Part shown: positions 25,515 through 34,875 of the stretch, one piece after another | Layout of the letters: each line of letters begins with the position of its first letter | Numbering within the stretch: position 1 is the stretch's first letter | DNA from: an uncultured bacterium | Lineage (GTDB): Bacteria; Cyanobacteriota; Vampirovibrionia; Gastranaerophilales; Gastranaerophilaceae | DNA: 64,000 nt | NCBI GenBank assembly: GCA_902776035.1 | Contig: CACYOO010000001.1 | Span: forward strand, 95,722 to 159,721 | Direction: 5' to 3' | Program-made: the position numbers and the translations under genes | The notes under the pieces: generated by a model | The model's database searches: none | What the model saw: only the letters and a program-made list of their open reading frames with translations | Told to the model about the DNA's origin: nothing

Positions 25515-26885
25515 ATGATAAACATGCAAGCAACAATAGAAAGAATACGAGAAATATTAGATGATGAATTATTATCTACACAACTTTCTGATGAGTTGAA
25601 TGTATTTCACTCTGCCGATTTAGCGGATATTTTTCAGGAATTAAAGCCGGAAGAACGTTTAGAGTGTTTTAATCAAATAGATGAAGAAAAAGCTGCTGAA
25701 ATGGTGGAATATCTTCCGCCAAATCTTCAAGTAGAAATACTTGGTGATATTGACAGTGAAAAGGCAGCAAGAATAATTACAAAGCTTCCTCACGATGCTG
25801 CTGCAGACGTTTTAGGAGATATGGAGGAAGATGAAACAGAAGCATATTTAGATTCATTACCTCAAAAATTTTCTGATGAAGTCAGAGAATTAATGAATTA
25901 TGACGAAAACACCGCAGGCGGTATGATGACACCGTTGTTTATGCGTGTAACACCTGATATGACTGTAAAACAGGTAATGGACTATATTAGAAAAGAAGCA
26001 GAAGAAGATAATATTGATCTTTATTATGTTTATGTAACAGATAAACAAGACCATTTACTCGGTGTTTTATCTTTGCGTTCATTATTAACAACATCTTTTC
26101 AAACGCAAATAAGAGAAATAATGAATGCTGATATTGTAAAACTGCATATTGATGACTATAGAGATGCAATATCAGATGTATTTATGAAATATCAATTTGA
26201 TTCTTTGCCTGTTGTTGACCATTACAATCATTTAAGGGGTATTGTAACATGGGATGATGCACAGGATGCAGTTGAAGAAGAAACTACGGAAGAAATATAT
26301 GCTTCATCTGCCATATCTACAGGTGATATAGATGAAGATGAGATGCTTGAAGGAAGTCTTTTTACGTCAATAAAAGCACGTACCCCATGGCTTTTTGTAA
26401 CATTATTGGGAGAACTTGTAGCAGTTAATGTTGCCGATTGTTTTGGAAAAACTTTACAAGCATTACCTGTTATTGCAATATTTATGCCTCTTTTAACCGG
26501 ATTATCGGGAAATATTGGAACACAAAGTATTACTCTAATGGTAAGAGGTTTATCAACCGGTCAATTAACTATGGGTGCGGCTTTAAAGCAAATTTTAAGA
26601 GAGGGATTTATCGGGCTTTTAATCGGTTCGTTATTTGGTATTTTAGTAACTATTGTAACTTGGGGTTGGCAGCATAATGTTGAATTGGGAATAATTGTTG
26701 GTGCAGCAATGGCAATAAATATGGCTCTTGCAGCAATTATTGGTACATTAACTCCATTTGTCATGAAAAAAATCAATATTGATCCAGCAGTTGCATCAGG
26801 CCCTGTTATTGCTACTGTGATTGATGTTTTGGGTTTGACGGTTTATTTTATACTAGCAACAGTTTTTCTTGTGGAAATACTATAA
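25515..26885 (+). CDS. mgtE: Magnesium transporter MgtE
   Basis: A channel-like Mg2+ importer of the cytoplasmic membrane. The MgtE N domain covers about 30-130, with ELKPEERLECFNQI and LPPNLQVEILGDI helices. Two CBS domains follow (about 135-260), which in the family sense cytoplasmic Mg2+. The membrane part (about 285-456) has the pore motif GNIGTQS and the Mg2+-site region. The length of 456 aa is typical. The ATG has no Shine-Dalgarno sequence but TATTAT ends 6 nt before it. Its stop overlaps that of the convergent Stealth gene. Confidence 0.95.
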   Translation: MINMQATIERIREILDDELLSTQLSDELNVFHSADLADIFQELKPEERLECFNQIDEEKAAEMVEYLPPNLQVEILGDIDSEKAARIITKLPHDAAADVLGDMEEDETEAYLDSLPQKFSDEVRELMNYDENTAGGMMTPLFMRVTPDMTVKQVMDYIRKEAEEDNIDLYYVYVTDKQDHLLGVLSLRSLLTTSFQTQIREIMNADIVKLHIDDYRDAISDVFMKYQFDSLPVVDHYNHLRGIVTWDDAQDAVEEETTEEIYASSAISTGDIDEDEMLEGSLFTSIKARTPWLFVTLLGELVAVNVADCFGKTLQALPVIAIFMPLLTGLSGNIGTQSITLMVRGLSTGQLTMGAALKQILREGFIGLLIGSLFGILVTIVTWGWQHNVELGIIVGAAMAINMALAAIIGTLTPFVMKKINIDPAVASGPVIATVIDVLGLTVYFILATVFLVEIL

Positions 26886-27815
26886 TTCAGCCAATTCATC
26901 CGGTATTGCATACAAGACTGTTTCTGCTGTACCTGCTGAATAATGTCCTAATTTGTATTGATAATTTTGTAAATTATTTTCAATATATAATTTCATTTTG
27001 GATGGATTTTCGAATTTTAAATATAGATTATCCACATGCTTTTGTGTTACTTGCATTTTAAATGCAGGATTCATTCGTAGTTCCGCAAGATTATTTACAA
27101 TCATGTAGTAATTGTGAATTGCTCTTTGAATAGAGTTTGCATTTCTAAATTTGTACATTGAAGCATCATGAAAATGTTTTTTAAAAGCATTTCTACATTG
27201 TTTAAAATAGCTTTTTCTGTATGCATCTATACAGTGCGATGGTTCTATATTTTCTATTTTTTTATTTACTCCATATTTTTGTTGTACTAAATCTATAGAT
27301 TTTTGAATACTTGTACTATATATATTCTTGGTTTTCCAAGATTTTTTATCAACAGTACGCATATTTATTATTGGATTTCCGTCGCTATTAAAAAAATAAC
27401 TTTTTTTAACAGGAGCTGTAAAAAACATATCATCATTAGCATATAAAAAATGCTCTGATAAATCAGGTATTTTATCAATAAACATTTCTATTGCAAAACT
27501 ACAAAATATTGGTAATACTTCTTTTGGCATTATATTTTTATGGTCTACTATTTTTATTTTTGGATTGCTTGTATCTAACCATTCAGGAATTTGATTGTCC
27601 GTAACTATAAATATTTTATTTATCCAAGGTGCATACATTTCTGCTGAACGTAATGAAAATTTCAGTTCTTCATTATCAATAAATCTGCAATCATTATTTA
27701 TTTCTTTATCGTTAATAAGACCAAGCTTTTCTGCCCAAAAATCTTTTTTCTTTTTCCATTCTTCATCGTTTCCATTAACCCAAAGATAAACTAAGTCAAT
27801 TTTAATATTTTTCAT
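26880..27815 (-). CDS. Stealth-type sugar-phosphate transferase
   Basis: A member of the Stealth family, which transfers hexose-1-phosphate from nucleotide sugars to make phosphodiester-linked polysaccharides. The conserved regions are recognisable: CR1 IDLVYLWVNGNDEEW (5-19), CR2 beginning with LKFSLRSAEMYAPWINKIFI and ending in YANDDMFF (catalytic Asp pair), CR3 around HCIDAYRKSYFK, and a short CR4. The length is 311 aa. AGGTG precedes the ATG. It stands alone rather than in a capsule cluster, so its glycan is unknown. Its stop overlaps mgtE's. Confidence 0.88.
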   Translation of the reverse strand: MKNIKIDLVYLWVNGNDEEWKKKKDFWAEKLGLINDKEINNDCRFIDNEELKFSLRSAEMYAPWINKIFIVTDNQIPEWLDTSNPKIKIVDHKNIMPKEVLPIFCSFAIEMFIDKIPDLSEHFLYANDDMFFTAPVKKSYFFNSDGNPIINMRTVDKKSWKTKNIYSTSIQKSIDLVQQKYGVNKKIENIEPSHCIDAYRKSYFKQCRNAFKKHFHDASMYKFRNANSIQRAIHNYYMIVNNLAELRMNPAFKMQVTQKHVDNLYLKFENPSKMKLYIENNLQNYQYKLGHYSAGTAETVLYAIPDELAEL

Positions 27816-28015
27816 TTTTTCACCTATATAAATCTAGCTTTTACATTTTTTTATACTTTTTTATGTTTCGTTACATTTTTTAAAGTCTATAAAGTCTTAT
27901 ATTTAGAACTAATAGAATTATATTACATTATTAAAATTCCTAAATCAATATATTTACATCTTTAAAGTACCTTATCTTTACAAATTTTATCATCTATCAT
28001 GAAAATGAGGTAGAA

Positions 28016-28348
28016 ATGAAAGATACTATTAATTCTGTTGATATAAAAAAGCTATTGGGTAAAAAGATAAAAGAGTTACGAATAAAAAGAGGTTTAACCC
28101 AAGAGTACCTTGCTGAAAAAATTGGAATGGGACAAAGAAACCTAAGTAAAATTGAATGTGGTAGTAATTTTGTAACTGCTGAAACTTTATCAAAATTATT
28201 ACAAACATTGGATGTTGATGCAAAAGATTTATTTGACTTTAAACATAAACAAGATAAAGATATTTTAAAACAAGAAATGTTATCTGCTATTAATAATGAA
28301 TCCGTTAATATAGAATTGTTATATAAATTTTTTTCAGTAATAAAATAA
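28016..28348 (+). CDS. Small XRE-family HTH regulator
   Basis: 110 aa. HTH residues about 12-68: LGKKIKELRIKRGLTQEYLA, then EKIGMGQRNLSKIECGSNFVTAETLSKLLQTL, a textbook Cro/C1 domain. The remaining 45 residues are helical and may dimerise. GAGGTAG is placed 3-9 nt before the ATG. The 200-bp gap upstream shared with the Stealth gene has two direct repeats (TTACATTTTTT at about 27841 and 27873; AAAGTCT twice near 27880-27896) that could be its operator. Confidence 0.85.
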   Translation: MKDTINSVDIKKLLGKKIKELRIKRGLTQEYLAEKIGMGQRNLSKIECGSNFVTAETLSKLLQTLDVDAKDLFDFKHKQDKDILKQEMLSAINNESVNIELLYKFFSVIK

Positions 28349-28368
28349 TAATGGTAATAAAGTTACTT

Positions 28369-28911
28369 TTAAACAAATTTTATGCCTATTATTTGTAACA
28401 AAATACCTATTATTGCCGCAAACAAAAAATAATATAGAGGATTTTTTTTAAATTTAAAACTTATTATAAATAAAAACAAAAGTAAACAAACTGCAGGAAA
28501 ACATTTTATATTATCTCTTATAAATCCTAAGCCCACAGCTGTTAACAATCCGCATCCTGCAGGTTTTAACGAATATAATACAGATTTAACCCAAAAATTT
28601 TCGTTAAATTTATATAATAATTTTGATATTAATATAACAAAAAAGAATGAAGGTATAATTAAAGCAATAGTCGCTAATACACTGCCTATAATTCCCAGTG
28701 TTTTAAAGCCGGCAAATGTTGCCATATTTACTCCGACAGGGCCCGGAGTAATCATTGATATAGCAATCATATTTGTAAGTTCATCCGTTGTGTACCATCC
28801 GTAATCATGTATTAATTGGTATAAAAACGGCATAGTAGCATATCCGCCGCCTACAGAAAAAAATCCTATCTTAAAAAATTCATATATCAAGTAAAACAAT
28901 GTATTTAACAT
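28369..28911 (-). CDS. chrA: Chromate transporter ChrA, single-domain subunit (second gene)
   Basis: 180 aa, one CHR domain. The signature FFSVGGGYATMPFLYQLI lies near residue 18, and ISMITPGPVGVNMATFAGF near 50. It is a short-chain form that needs a partner; the upstream gene overlaps it by 7 nt and encodes the other half. Such pairs form a heterodimeric anion transporter. The natural substrate may be chromate or another oxyanion. Confidence 0.88.
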   Translation of the reverse strand: MLNTLFYLIYEFFKIGFFSVGGGYATMPFLYQLIHDYGWYTTDELTNMIAISMITPGPVGVNMATFAGFKTLGIIGSVLATIALIIPSFFFVILISKLLYKFNENFWVKSVLYSLKPAGCGLLTAVGLGFIRDNIKCFPAVCLLLFLFIISFKFKKNPLYYFLFAAIIGILLQIIGIKFV

Positions 28912-29462
28912 TTATTTTTCCTTTTCTGTATGTATTTAACTAAAACACCAAACATTACTGATAAAATTATTATTACCACAGGCGAAATTTTCAGGAAAAA
29001 AGATGCAATACAAGCAAAAGTAAAAATTATCCATGATGTAATGTCTTTTATGCTTGATAACCACATCTCCTTTATTGATAAATAAATAAGAATAATAACA
29101 GCAATTCTTACACCCCAAAAAACACTCTGTATATAAGAAATTTGAAGTAATTTATCTACAATACATGCGATAATAATAATTGTAATAACAGGAGATGTTA
29201 TAATACCTAAAAGTGCAGCAAGAGTTCCTGATTTTTTACGAAGTTTATAACCTGTAAATGCGGAAATATTTACTGCTATAATACCAGGAATACTTTGACT
29301 TAATGCATAAAAATTCGTAAGTTCTTCTGAAGTAATCCAATGCCTTTTTTCGATAATACTTTTTTGCATTAAAGGAACAATAACATATCCGCCTCCAAGA
29401 AGTTGAATACCAAGAAGCAAAAATTCAAAATAAATATCTTTTAATGCTACTTTTTCTGACAT
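28905..29462 (-). CDS. chrA: Chromate transporter ChrA, single-domain subunit (first gene)
   Basis: 185 aa, one CHR domain: GIQLLGGGYVIVPLMQKSI and ALSQSIPGIIAVNISAFTGY. It pairs with the gene that overlaps its end. The ATG has no ribosome site, but TATAAT (29475-29470) lies 7 nt upstream, just beyond the terminator of the preceding operon. The pair therefore seems to have its own promoter and a leaderless or nearly leaderless message. Confidence 0.87.
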   Translation of the reverse strand: MSEKVALKDIYFEFLLLGIQLLGGGYVIVPLMQKSIIEKRHWITSEELTNFYALSQSIPGIIAVNISAFTGYKLRKKSGTLAALLGIITSPVITIIIIACIVDKLLQISYIQSVFWGVRIAVIILIYLSIKEMWLSSIKDITSWIIFTFACIASFFLKISPVVIIILSVMFGVLVKYIQKRKNKC

Positions 29463-29488
29463 ATATATAATTATAACATAGTAAAAAA

Positions 29489-29515
29489 TAAGAGGACGAA
29501 TAATTCATCCTCTTA
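29489..29515 (-). terminator. Terminator of the acyl-CoA synthetase operon
   Basis: Stem TAAGAGGA (29489-29496) with TCCTCTTA (29508-29515). On the minus strand it is followed by TTTTTTAC. It separates the synthetase gene from the chrA pair. Confidence 0.8.
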
Positions 29516-29544
29516 CTTTTATTGTTATTTAAAACAAATTGTTA

Positions 29545-31716
29545 TTAATTACAAGAACCGCAAGCACAGCAAGTAAGTCCTAAAGCTTCTTTAGCTTCTT
29601 CCATTCTTACTTTGATACGTCCGTCAACGGCAATACCTTCACCTGTTTTTTCTGAAATTAATAATGGATTGATATCTAATTCATCAATGAATTTATAATC
29701 AGAAACTAATTGAGATAATCTCAATAATGTTTCTTCAATTTGTTCCATTTGAGCAGGTTTTGTACCTCTTGCACCTTCTAATAATTTGTATGCTTTAACA
29801 GATTTAATCATATCTTTAGCATCCATATCAGTTAAAGGAGCAATTCTGAATGTTACGTCTTTCATAACTTCAATGAATACACCGCCTAAACCGAACATCA
29901 TCATTGGTCCGTATTGAGGATCTGTTGCAATACCGCAAACCATTTCTCTGTTACCTTTAACCATTTCTTGAATGATTACACCTTCAAGACCGTCTAAAAG
30001 ACCTTTTTCTTCTAATTTAGATAACAAATCTCTGTATTCAGCTCTTAATTGTTCTTCAGATTGAATGTTTACTCTAACACCGCCAACATCTGTTTTGTGA
30101 GAAGTTGTCTTAGATGTCATCTTCATTACAACAGGGTATCCGATTGAGTTACCTAATGATGCAACTTCTTCTTCGTTAGTTGCAAAGCCGGATTTACAAA
30201 CTCTGATACCGTAAGCTTCCAATACATCAATTGATTCACGAGTTGTTAATTGAGCTCTGTCTTCTTTTAATGCATTGTACATTATGCTTTCAGCTTTCTT
30301 TCTGTCAACATCATAGCAAGGTATTTTGCCTTCAGGTCTTTCAATCCATTGACGTTGTTGATCTAATCTCATTAAACCTTCTGCAGCTTCTTCTGCATAC
30401 ATAAAGAATGGCATATTAACATCCATATCTGATAATTTAGAGAAGAATTCGCTCTTAGTCATGAATACACCAATAACAGGTTTTTCAGGATATTCTGCTT
30501 TAATTTCCATTAATGCTTGAGCTACATCTATATCTTTTAAGCCCAAGAATGGAAGATAAATTGTGATAATCATATCTACATTTTCATCAGCAATAACTGT
30601 TTTAAGAGTTTGCTTGTAATGTTCGATTGGTGCTGATGCTATCATATCTATAGGGTTTTTAACAGATGCTGCAGCAGGTAAGAAACTTCTTAATGTTTCT
30701 TTTGTTTCATCTGAAATTTTAGCCATTTGTAAACCATATTCACAAACTGCATCTGTTGCCATAATACCGGGACCACCGGAGTTTGTAATAATTGCTACTC
30801 TATTTCCTTTTGGAATAGGGCAAGTTTTGAATACCTTAGCTGTTGCAAATAAATTCTTCAATGAATATTCTCTGATTACGCCTGATTGTTGTAATAAAGC
30901 ATTAGCAGCTTTATCTGCACCTGCTAAAGAGCCGGTGTGAGATGATGCAGCTGATGCACCTGCTGCTGAACGTCCTGCTTTTAAGGCAAGAATAGGTTTT
31001 TTCTTAGATATTCTTGATGCCAATTTTCTGAAGTTTGCAGGGTTTTGAATTGATTCCATGTATAATAACATTTGGTCTACATCATCATCATTTTCCCAAT
31101 ATTCAAGTGCTGTTTCAGCGTTTATATCAGCTTGGTTACCGATTGAAATAAATTGAGCAAATCCAAGATTTAAATCTTTTAATATGTTCAAAATACCTCC
31201 GCCTAAAGCACCTGATTGAGATACAAAACCGATATGTCCTCTTTCAGGAAGTGATTCTGCAAAACATCCGTCCATTCTGATTTCAGGATTTGTATTTACA
31301 ACTCCTAAACAGTTTGGACCAACACATCTCATTCCATATTCATTGATTTTTTCTACTAATTGTTTTTCTAATTCTACACCTTCTTTACCTGTTTCTTTAA
31401 ATCCGGCAGTAATGATACATAAACCTTTAATACCCTTTTCATTACATTGGTCTATTGTTGATAAAACAAATTTTGAATTTACTACAATAAGAGCCAAGTC
31501 AATGCTGTCTTCAACTTCAAGAACAGAAGTGTATGCTTTTAAACCTTGTATTTCTCCACCTTTTGGATTGATTGGATAAATTTTTCCTGTAAATTTGTAC
31601 TCTTGTAATCTTTTCATAATATCCGAACCAATAGTGTGTTCCTTGTTGGAAGCTCCTACTACTGCAATTGATTTCGGACACATAATTTTGTCTAATTGTT
31701 CTTTCAATGACATCAT
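29545..31716 (-). CDS. Fused alpha-beta ADP-forming acyl-CoA synthetase (acetate-CoA ligase type)
   Basis: 723 aa with both subunit types of the ADP-forming acetyl-CoA synthetase family. There is an N-terminal CoA-binding Rossmann domain (SIAVVGASNKEHTIGSD), two succinyl-CoA-ligase-like domains with SSHTGSLAGAD near 258-268 holding the phosphohistidine, and a C-terminal ATP-grasp domain (GYPVVMKMTSKTTSHKTDVGG; GLGGVFIEVMKDV). It makes ATP from acyl-CoA and releases acid, a fermentative energy-conserving step, or runs in reverse. The protein ends CCACGSCN, an unusual four-cysteine tail. A purine-rich ribosome site precedes the ATG. Confidence 0.9.
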   Translation of the reverse strand: MMSLKEQLDKIMCPKSIAVVGASNKEHTIGSDIMKRLQEYKFTGKIYPINPKGGEIQGLKAYTSVLEVEDSIDLALIVVNSKFVLSTIDQCNEKGIKGLCIITAGFKETGKEGVELEKQLVEKINEYGMRCVGPNCLGVVNTNPEIRMDGCFAESLPERGHIGFVSQSGALGGGILNILKDLNLGFAQFISIGNQADINAETALEYWENDDDVDQMLLYMESIQNPANFRKLASRISKKKPILALKAGRSAAGASAASSHTGSLAGADKAANALLQQSGVIREYSLKNLFATAKVFKTCPIPKGNRVAIITNSGGPGIMATDAVCEYGLQMAKISDETKETLRSFLPAAASVKNPIDMIASAPIEHYKQTLKTVIADENVDMIITIYLPFLGLKDIDVAQALMEIKAEYPEKPVIGVFMTKSEFFSKLSDMDVNMPFFMYAEEAAEGLMRLDQQRQWIERPEGKIPCYDVDRKKAESIMYNALKEDRAQLTTRESIDVLEAYGIRVCKSGFATNEEEVASLGNSIGYPVVMKMTSKTTSHKTDVGGVRVNIQSEEQLRAEYRDLLSKLEEKGLLDGLEGVIIQEMVKGNREMVCGIATDPQYGPMMMFGLGGVFIEVMKDVTFRIAPLTDMDAKDMIKSVKAYKLLEGARGTKPAQMEQIEETLLRLSQLVSDYKFIDELDINPLLISEKTGEGIAVDGRIKVRMEEAKEALGLTCCACGSCN

Positions 31717-31761
31717 TTTAATTTCCTTTCCTTTCTATATATCCTTATTACCTAATAACTC

Positions 31762-32385
31762 TTAATATCCTTTTTCAAGCCATTCTCTTACTCTAAAATC
31801 CGCACCTATTTCTGATGCAACCTTTTCGCAAGCTTCTAAATCCAATGTATAATCAGGATGTCCGTTTACAACAGTCATTATTGTATCAATATCGTATCCT
31901 ACACACTGTGTTGCAAATTTTTTCATTTCTTCATAAGCGTTGTCATAAGTCGGCTTTGAGATTTCTTTGTATTGTTCCTTGTTAGGAGCATTTAAACTTA
32001 TTGAAACAACATCTACAATATTACTAATTTCAGGTAAGATGCATCTGCCGTTAATAACGTTTCCTAATCCGTTTGTATTTACACGAACTTTTTTATTTTT
32101 ATACTTAAGATATGCTGCAACTGCTTTTAAAATATCTAATTTTTCAAATGGTTCACCGTAACCGCAAAATACAACTTCTTCAAAATTTTTATAATTATTT
32201 AATTCATCTATAACATCTTTTACATCAAAATCTTCTGTTTCAAGATGCATATCTGTACCTTTAATATTATCTACCGTTTTCCTTATACAAAAAACACAAT
32301 TATTCGGACATTTATTAGTTAAATTAACATACAATACTTTTGCATGCTCAATATCATCTTCAATTGAATACACATACTTACTCAT
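31762..32385 (-). CDS. Radical SAM protein, TatD-associated type
   Basis: 208 aa. The cluster-binding CPNNCVFC (C27, C31, C34 counted from the start used here) is followed by the SAM-binding GYGEPFEKL. The small size and the overall pattern match a family often encoded beside or fused to TatD nucleases; no tatD is visible here. The reaction is unknown. I start at the ATG at 32385 (MSKYVYSI). Upstream in-frame GTG 32403 and ATG 32391 lack ribosome sites, while TTTACA-16-TAATAA places a -10 box 7 nt before 32385. Confidence 0.78.
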   Translation of the reverse strand: MSKYVYSIEDDIEHAKVLYVNLTNKCPNNCVFCIRKTVDNIKGTDMHLETEDFDVKDVIDELNNYKNFEEVVFCGYGEPFEKLDILKAVAAYLKYKNKKVRVNTNGLGNVINGRCILPEISNIVDVVSISLNAPNKEQYKEISKPTYDNAYEEMKKFATQCVGYDIDTIMTVVNGHPDYTLDLEACEKVASEIGADFRVREWLEKGY

Positions 32386-32392
32386 AGCCATA

Positions 32393-32420
32393 TTATTACA
32401 CACATAAAATATGTTGTAAA
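32393..32420 (-). promoter_or_regulatory. Promoter close to the radical SAM start codon
   Basis: On the minus strand, TTTACA (32420-32415) and TAATAA (32398-32393) are 16 bp apart. The ATG at 32385 follows 7 nt after the -10 box, a further candidate for a leaderless message. Confidence 0.4.
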
Positions 32421-32490
32421 GTCTATTTTACAGATTTTTTAGCGAATTTATAACAAAAGTTAATCTATTACTACGAATATAATAATTAAA

Positions 32491-32808
32491 TTAATTCATA
32501 CCTTCAATACCAGCCCAAGTTTGCATTAATTCTTGTCTTACGCCTGTTTTATTTAACCATTTAGGAATATACCTTGTATCGGCTCCGATACTTCCGCTTA
32601 TTATTTCACCATCTTCTATTGCAACAATAACTTCTGATATTCCTATACGAACAATTATATGAGGTGCTTTTATCTTACCGGGATCCATTAAAACTTTCAG
32701 ATTATTATATCTTGCCTGATTATCTCCCATTTTATTGTGTGCATCACTTCCTTCATCAACTAAATACTCTTTTAACATATTCTCATATCTGTTAAATGTA
32801 TAAGCCAT
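32491..32808 (-). CDS. Hypothetical protein, 105 aa
   Basis: I do not recognise this protein. It begins with a helix (NRYENMLKEYLVDEG), has a strand-rich middle (HIIVRIGISEVIVAIEDGEII) and ends with the Trp-containing segments YIPKWLNKTG and LMQTWAGIEGMN. There are no membrane segments or cysteines. GGAGG is placed before the ATG and it lies 14 bp after the UPF0210 gene, so it probably belongs to that operon. In other bacteria the UPF0210 gene often pairs with an ACT-domain protein; this is not one by sequence. Confidence 0.65.
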   Translation of the reverse strand: MAYTFNRYENMLKEYLVDEGSDAHNKMGDNQARYNNLKVLMDPGKIKAPHIIVRIGISEVIVAIEDGEIISGSIGADTRYIPKWLNKTGVRQELMQTWAGIEGMN

Positions 32809-32822
32809 AATAAACCTCCTGA

Positions 32823-34190
32823 TTAATTATTTAATGCATGTATTGGTGCAGGTATTCTACCGCCTCTTTTAACAAAAATTTCTGATGAAATATTACCTAC
32901 ACTCATTATTGGAGCTTCTCCCAAAAGTCCGCCGTATACAACTTTTTCACCAACACCTTTATTTGGTACAGGAATAACTCTTACAGCCGTTGTTTTTTTG
33001 TTTATCATACCAATTGCAGCTTCATCAGCTATTATTCCTGCTATTGTTTCAACAGATGTATCACCCGGTATTGCAATCATATCAAGTCCAACAGAACAAA
33101 CAGAAGTCATTGCTTCAAGTTTATCAAATGTCAGATATCCGTTTTGAGCTGCCTCAATCATGCCTGCATCTTCTGAAACAGGTATAAAAGCTCCGCTTAA
33201 GCCGCCAACATGTGAACTTGCCATAATTCCGCCTTTTTTAACAGCATCATTTAACATAGCAAGTGCGGCTGTTGTACCGTGAGCGCCTGCATGTTCGAGT
33301 CCCATTGCCTTAAATATACCTGCTACACTATCTCCCTCCGCAGGTGTAGGGGCTAAGGATAAATCAACAACGCCAAACGGTATATTTAGCATATCGGCTA
33401 ATTTACGTCCAATCAATTCTCCTGTGGTTGTTATTTTAAATGCAACTCGTTTTATAGTATTCGCTAATTCACTAAAATTTGCTTCTTTAGGTAAATTTTC
33501 AACTGCTGCCATTACAACACCAGGTCCTGATACTCCAACGTTTAATGCACATTCCGGTTCTCCATATCCGCAAAATGCACCTGCCATAAACGGATTATCT
33601 CCGGGAACATTGCAAAAACATACAAGTTTTGCAGCACCTAGTCCGTCTTTATCTGCTGTTAATTTTGCGGTTTCTTTTATTATTCCTGCCATTTTATAAA
33701 CAGCATCCATATTTATACCTGCTTTAGAACTTGCAAGATTTACGGATGAACATATTAAATCGGTTTGCGATAGTGCTTGTGGAATACTTTCTATTAATGC
33801 TGTATCTCCTTTGGTAAAACCTTTTTCAACTAAAGCAGAAAAACCGCCAATAAAATTTACACCAACATCTTTTGCAGCTTTGTCCAATACCTTTGCTAAT
33901 TCTACATAATCAAAATTTTTACACGATTCACCTAGAATTGATGCCGGTGTAATAGCTATTCTTTTATTTATAATAGGTATTGAATATTCATCTTCAAGGT
34001 CATTTGCGTATTTACAAAGATTTTTCGCATACTTTATTATCTTATTGTATACGTTTTCGTATACCCTATCAGCATTTTCTGATATACAGTTTCTAAGACT
34101 TAATGACATTGTAACGGTACGTATATCTAAATGATGTAAACGTATCATATCAATTGTTTCTAATATTTCATTTTCATTTGCCAAGTTCAT
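32823..34190 (-). CDS. UPF0210 (DUF711/PFL-like) family protein
   Basis: 455 aa. The sequence [19 protein letters not shown] near the start and SPAEG-like [13 protein letters not shown], followed by [20 protein letters not shown], are typical of UPF0210, a family structurally related to glycyl-radical pyruvate formate-lyase but without the glycyl radical. The biochemical role is unknown. It is translated from an ATG that lies 17 nt inside the end of the OmpA/MotB-like gene, so the three or four genes from 35804 to 32491 form one operon. Confidence 0.88.
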   Translation of the reverse strand: MNLANENEILETIDMIRLHHLDIRTVTMSLSLRNCISENADRVYENVYNKIIKYAKNLCKYANDLEDEYSIPIINKRIAITPASILGESCKNFDYVELAKVLDKAAKDVGVNFIGGFSALVEKGFTKGDTALIESIPQALSQTDLICSSVNLASSKAGINMDAVYKMAGIIKETAKLTADKDGLGAAKLVCFCNVPGDNPFMAGAFCGYGEPECALNVGVSGPGVVMAAVENLPKEANFSELANTIKRVAFKITTTGELIGRKLADMLNIPFGVVDLSLAPTPAEGDSVAGIFKAMGLEHAGAHGTTAALAMLNDAVKKGGIMASSHVGGLSGAFIPVSEDAGMIEAAQNGYLTFDKLEAMTSVCSVGLDMIAIPGDTSVETIAGIIADEAAIGMINKKTTAVRVIPVPNKGVGEKVVYGGLLGEAPIMSVGNISSEIFVKRGGRIPAPIHALNN

Positions 34191-34875
34191 TTTGACTTAT
34201 CCCCATAAAATCCTGTAAGTTTGAGCTTTTTACAACAAGTTTTAATTCAACTCTCCTGCTTTTGTCGAAATCCTCTTTACCATTTATTATAACAGGATCA
34301 GAAAAACTTTTACCCTCTACAACAAGCATCTTAAACAATTTTTTGCTATATGCTTTATTGTATGGTGTGTAAAATATATATTTTGCAACTTCATTGGCTC
34401 TTTTGGCAGAAAGCTCCATGTTTTTTGAAAATTGAATTTCTTTTGATGATACACCGCCAAATAATTGTGAATCAGTGTGTCCTTGTATAATTATATTTTC
34501 TACTTTAGATGCAATTTTATCGTTAGAAAATACTGCTTTTAAATAAACAGGTATAAATTTGTTTAAAAATTCTTTTCCTTTTGGTGAAAGCTCCCAGCTG
34601 CCAACTTCAAACAATTGTAAATCAGATAATTTAACAACACCTGTTGTCAAGTCTACTTGTGCATTAATATTATTTTGCTGTAAATCCTGAGCAAGACTTT
34701 TTGCAATATCACTTTTTAAAGCTTGTTCTTTTAATTTTGCCTGTGCAAAGCCGGTCATTGCAAGAACAAACAATACAATAAATATAACTGCTAAACCAAG
34801 CAGCAAGTCTGACATTGTAATCCAAAAAACATTTTCCTGTGTATCATTTTTTTGTAAATTATATCGACGTATCAT
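34174..34875 (-). CDS. MotB/ZorB-like OmpA-family membrane protein
   Basis: 233 aa. The single N-terminal membrane helix begins with [20 protein letters not shown], in which D23 matches the ion-binding aspartate of MotB/TolR/ZorB stators. A periplasmic OmpA-like peptidoglycan-binding domain follows: [11 protein letters not shown] with [16 protein letters not shown], and [13 protein letters not shown] at the end. It shares one base with the stop of the MotA-like gene, so the two are made together. The pair should form an ion-driven motor complex in the inner membrane. No flagellar genes are present in the window. Confidence 0.85.
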   Translation of the reverse strand: MIRRYNLQKNDTQENVFWITMSDLLLGLAVIFIVLFVLAMTGFAQAKLKEQALKSDIAKSLAQDLQQNNINAQVDLTTGVVKLSDLQLFEVGSWELSPKGKEFLNKFIPVYLKAVFSNDKIASKVENIIIQGHTDSQLFGGVSSKEIQFSKNMELSAKRANEVAKYIFYTPYNKAYSKKLFKMLVVEGKSFSDPVIINGKEDFDKSRRVELKLVVKSSNLQDFMGISQNELGK

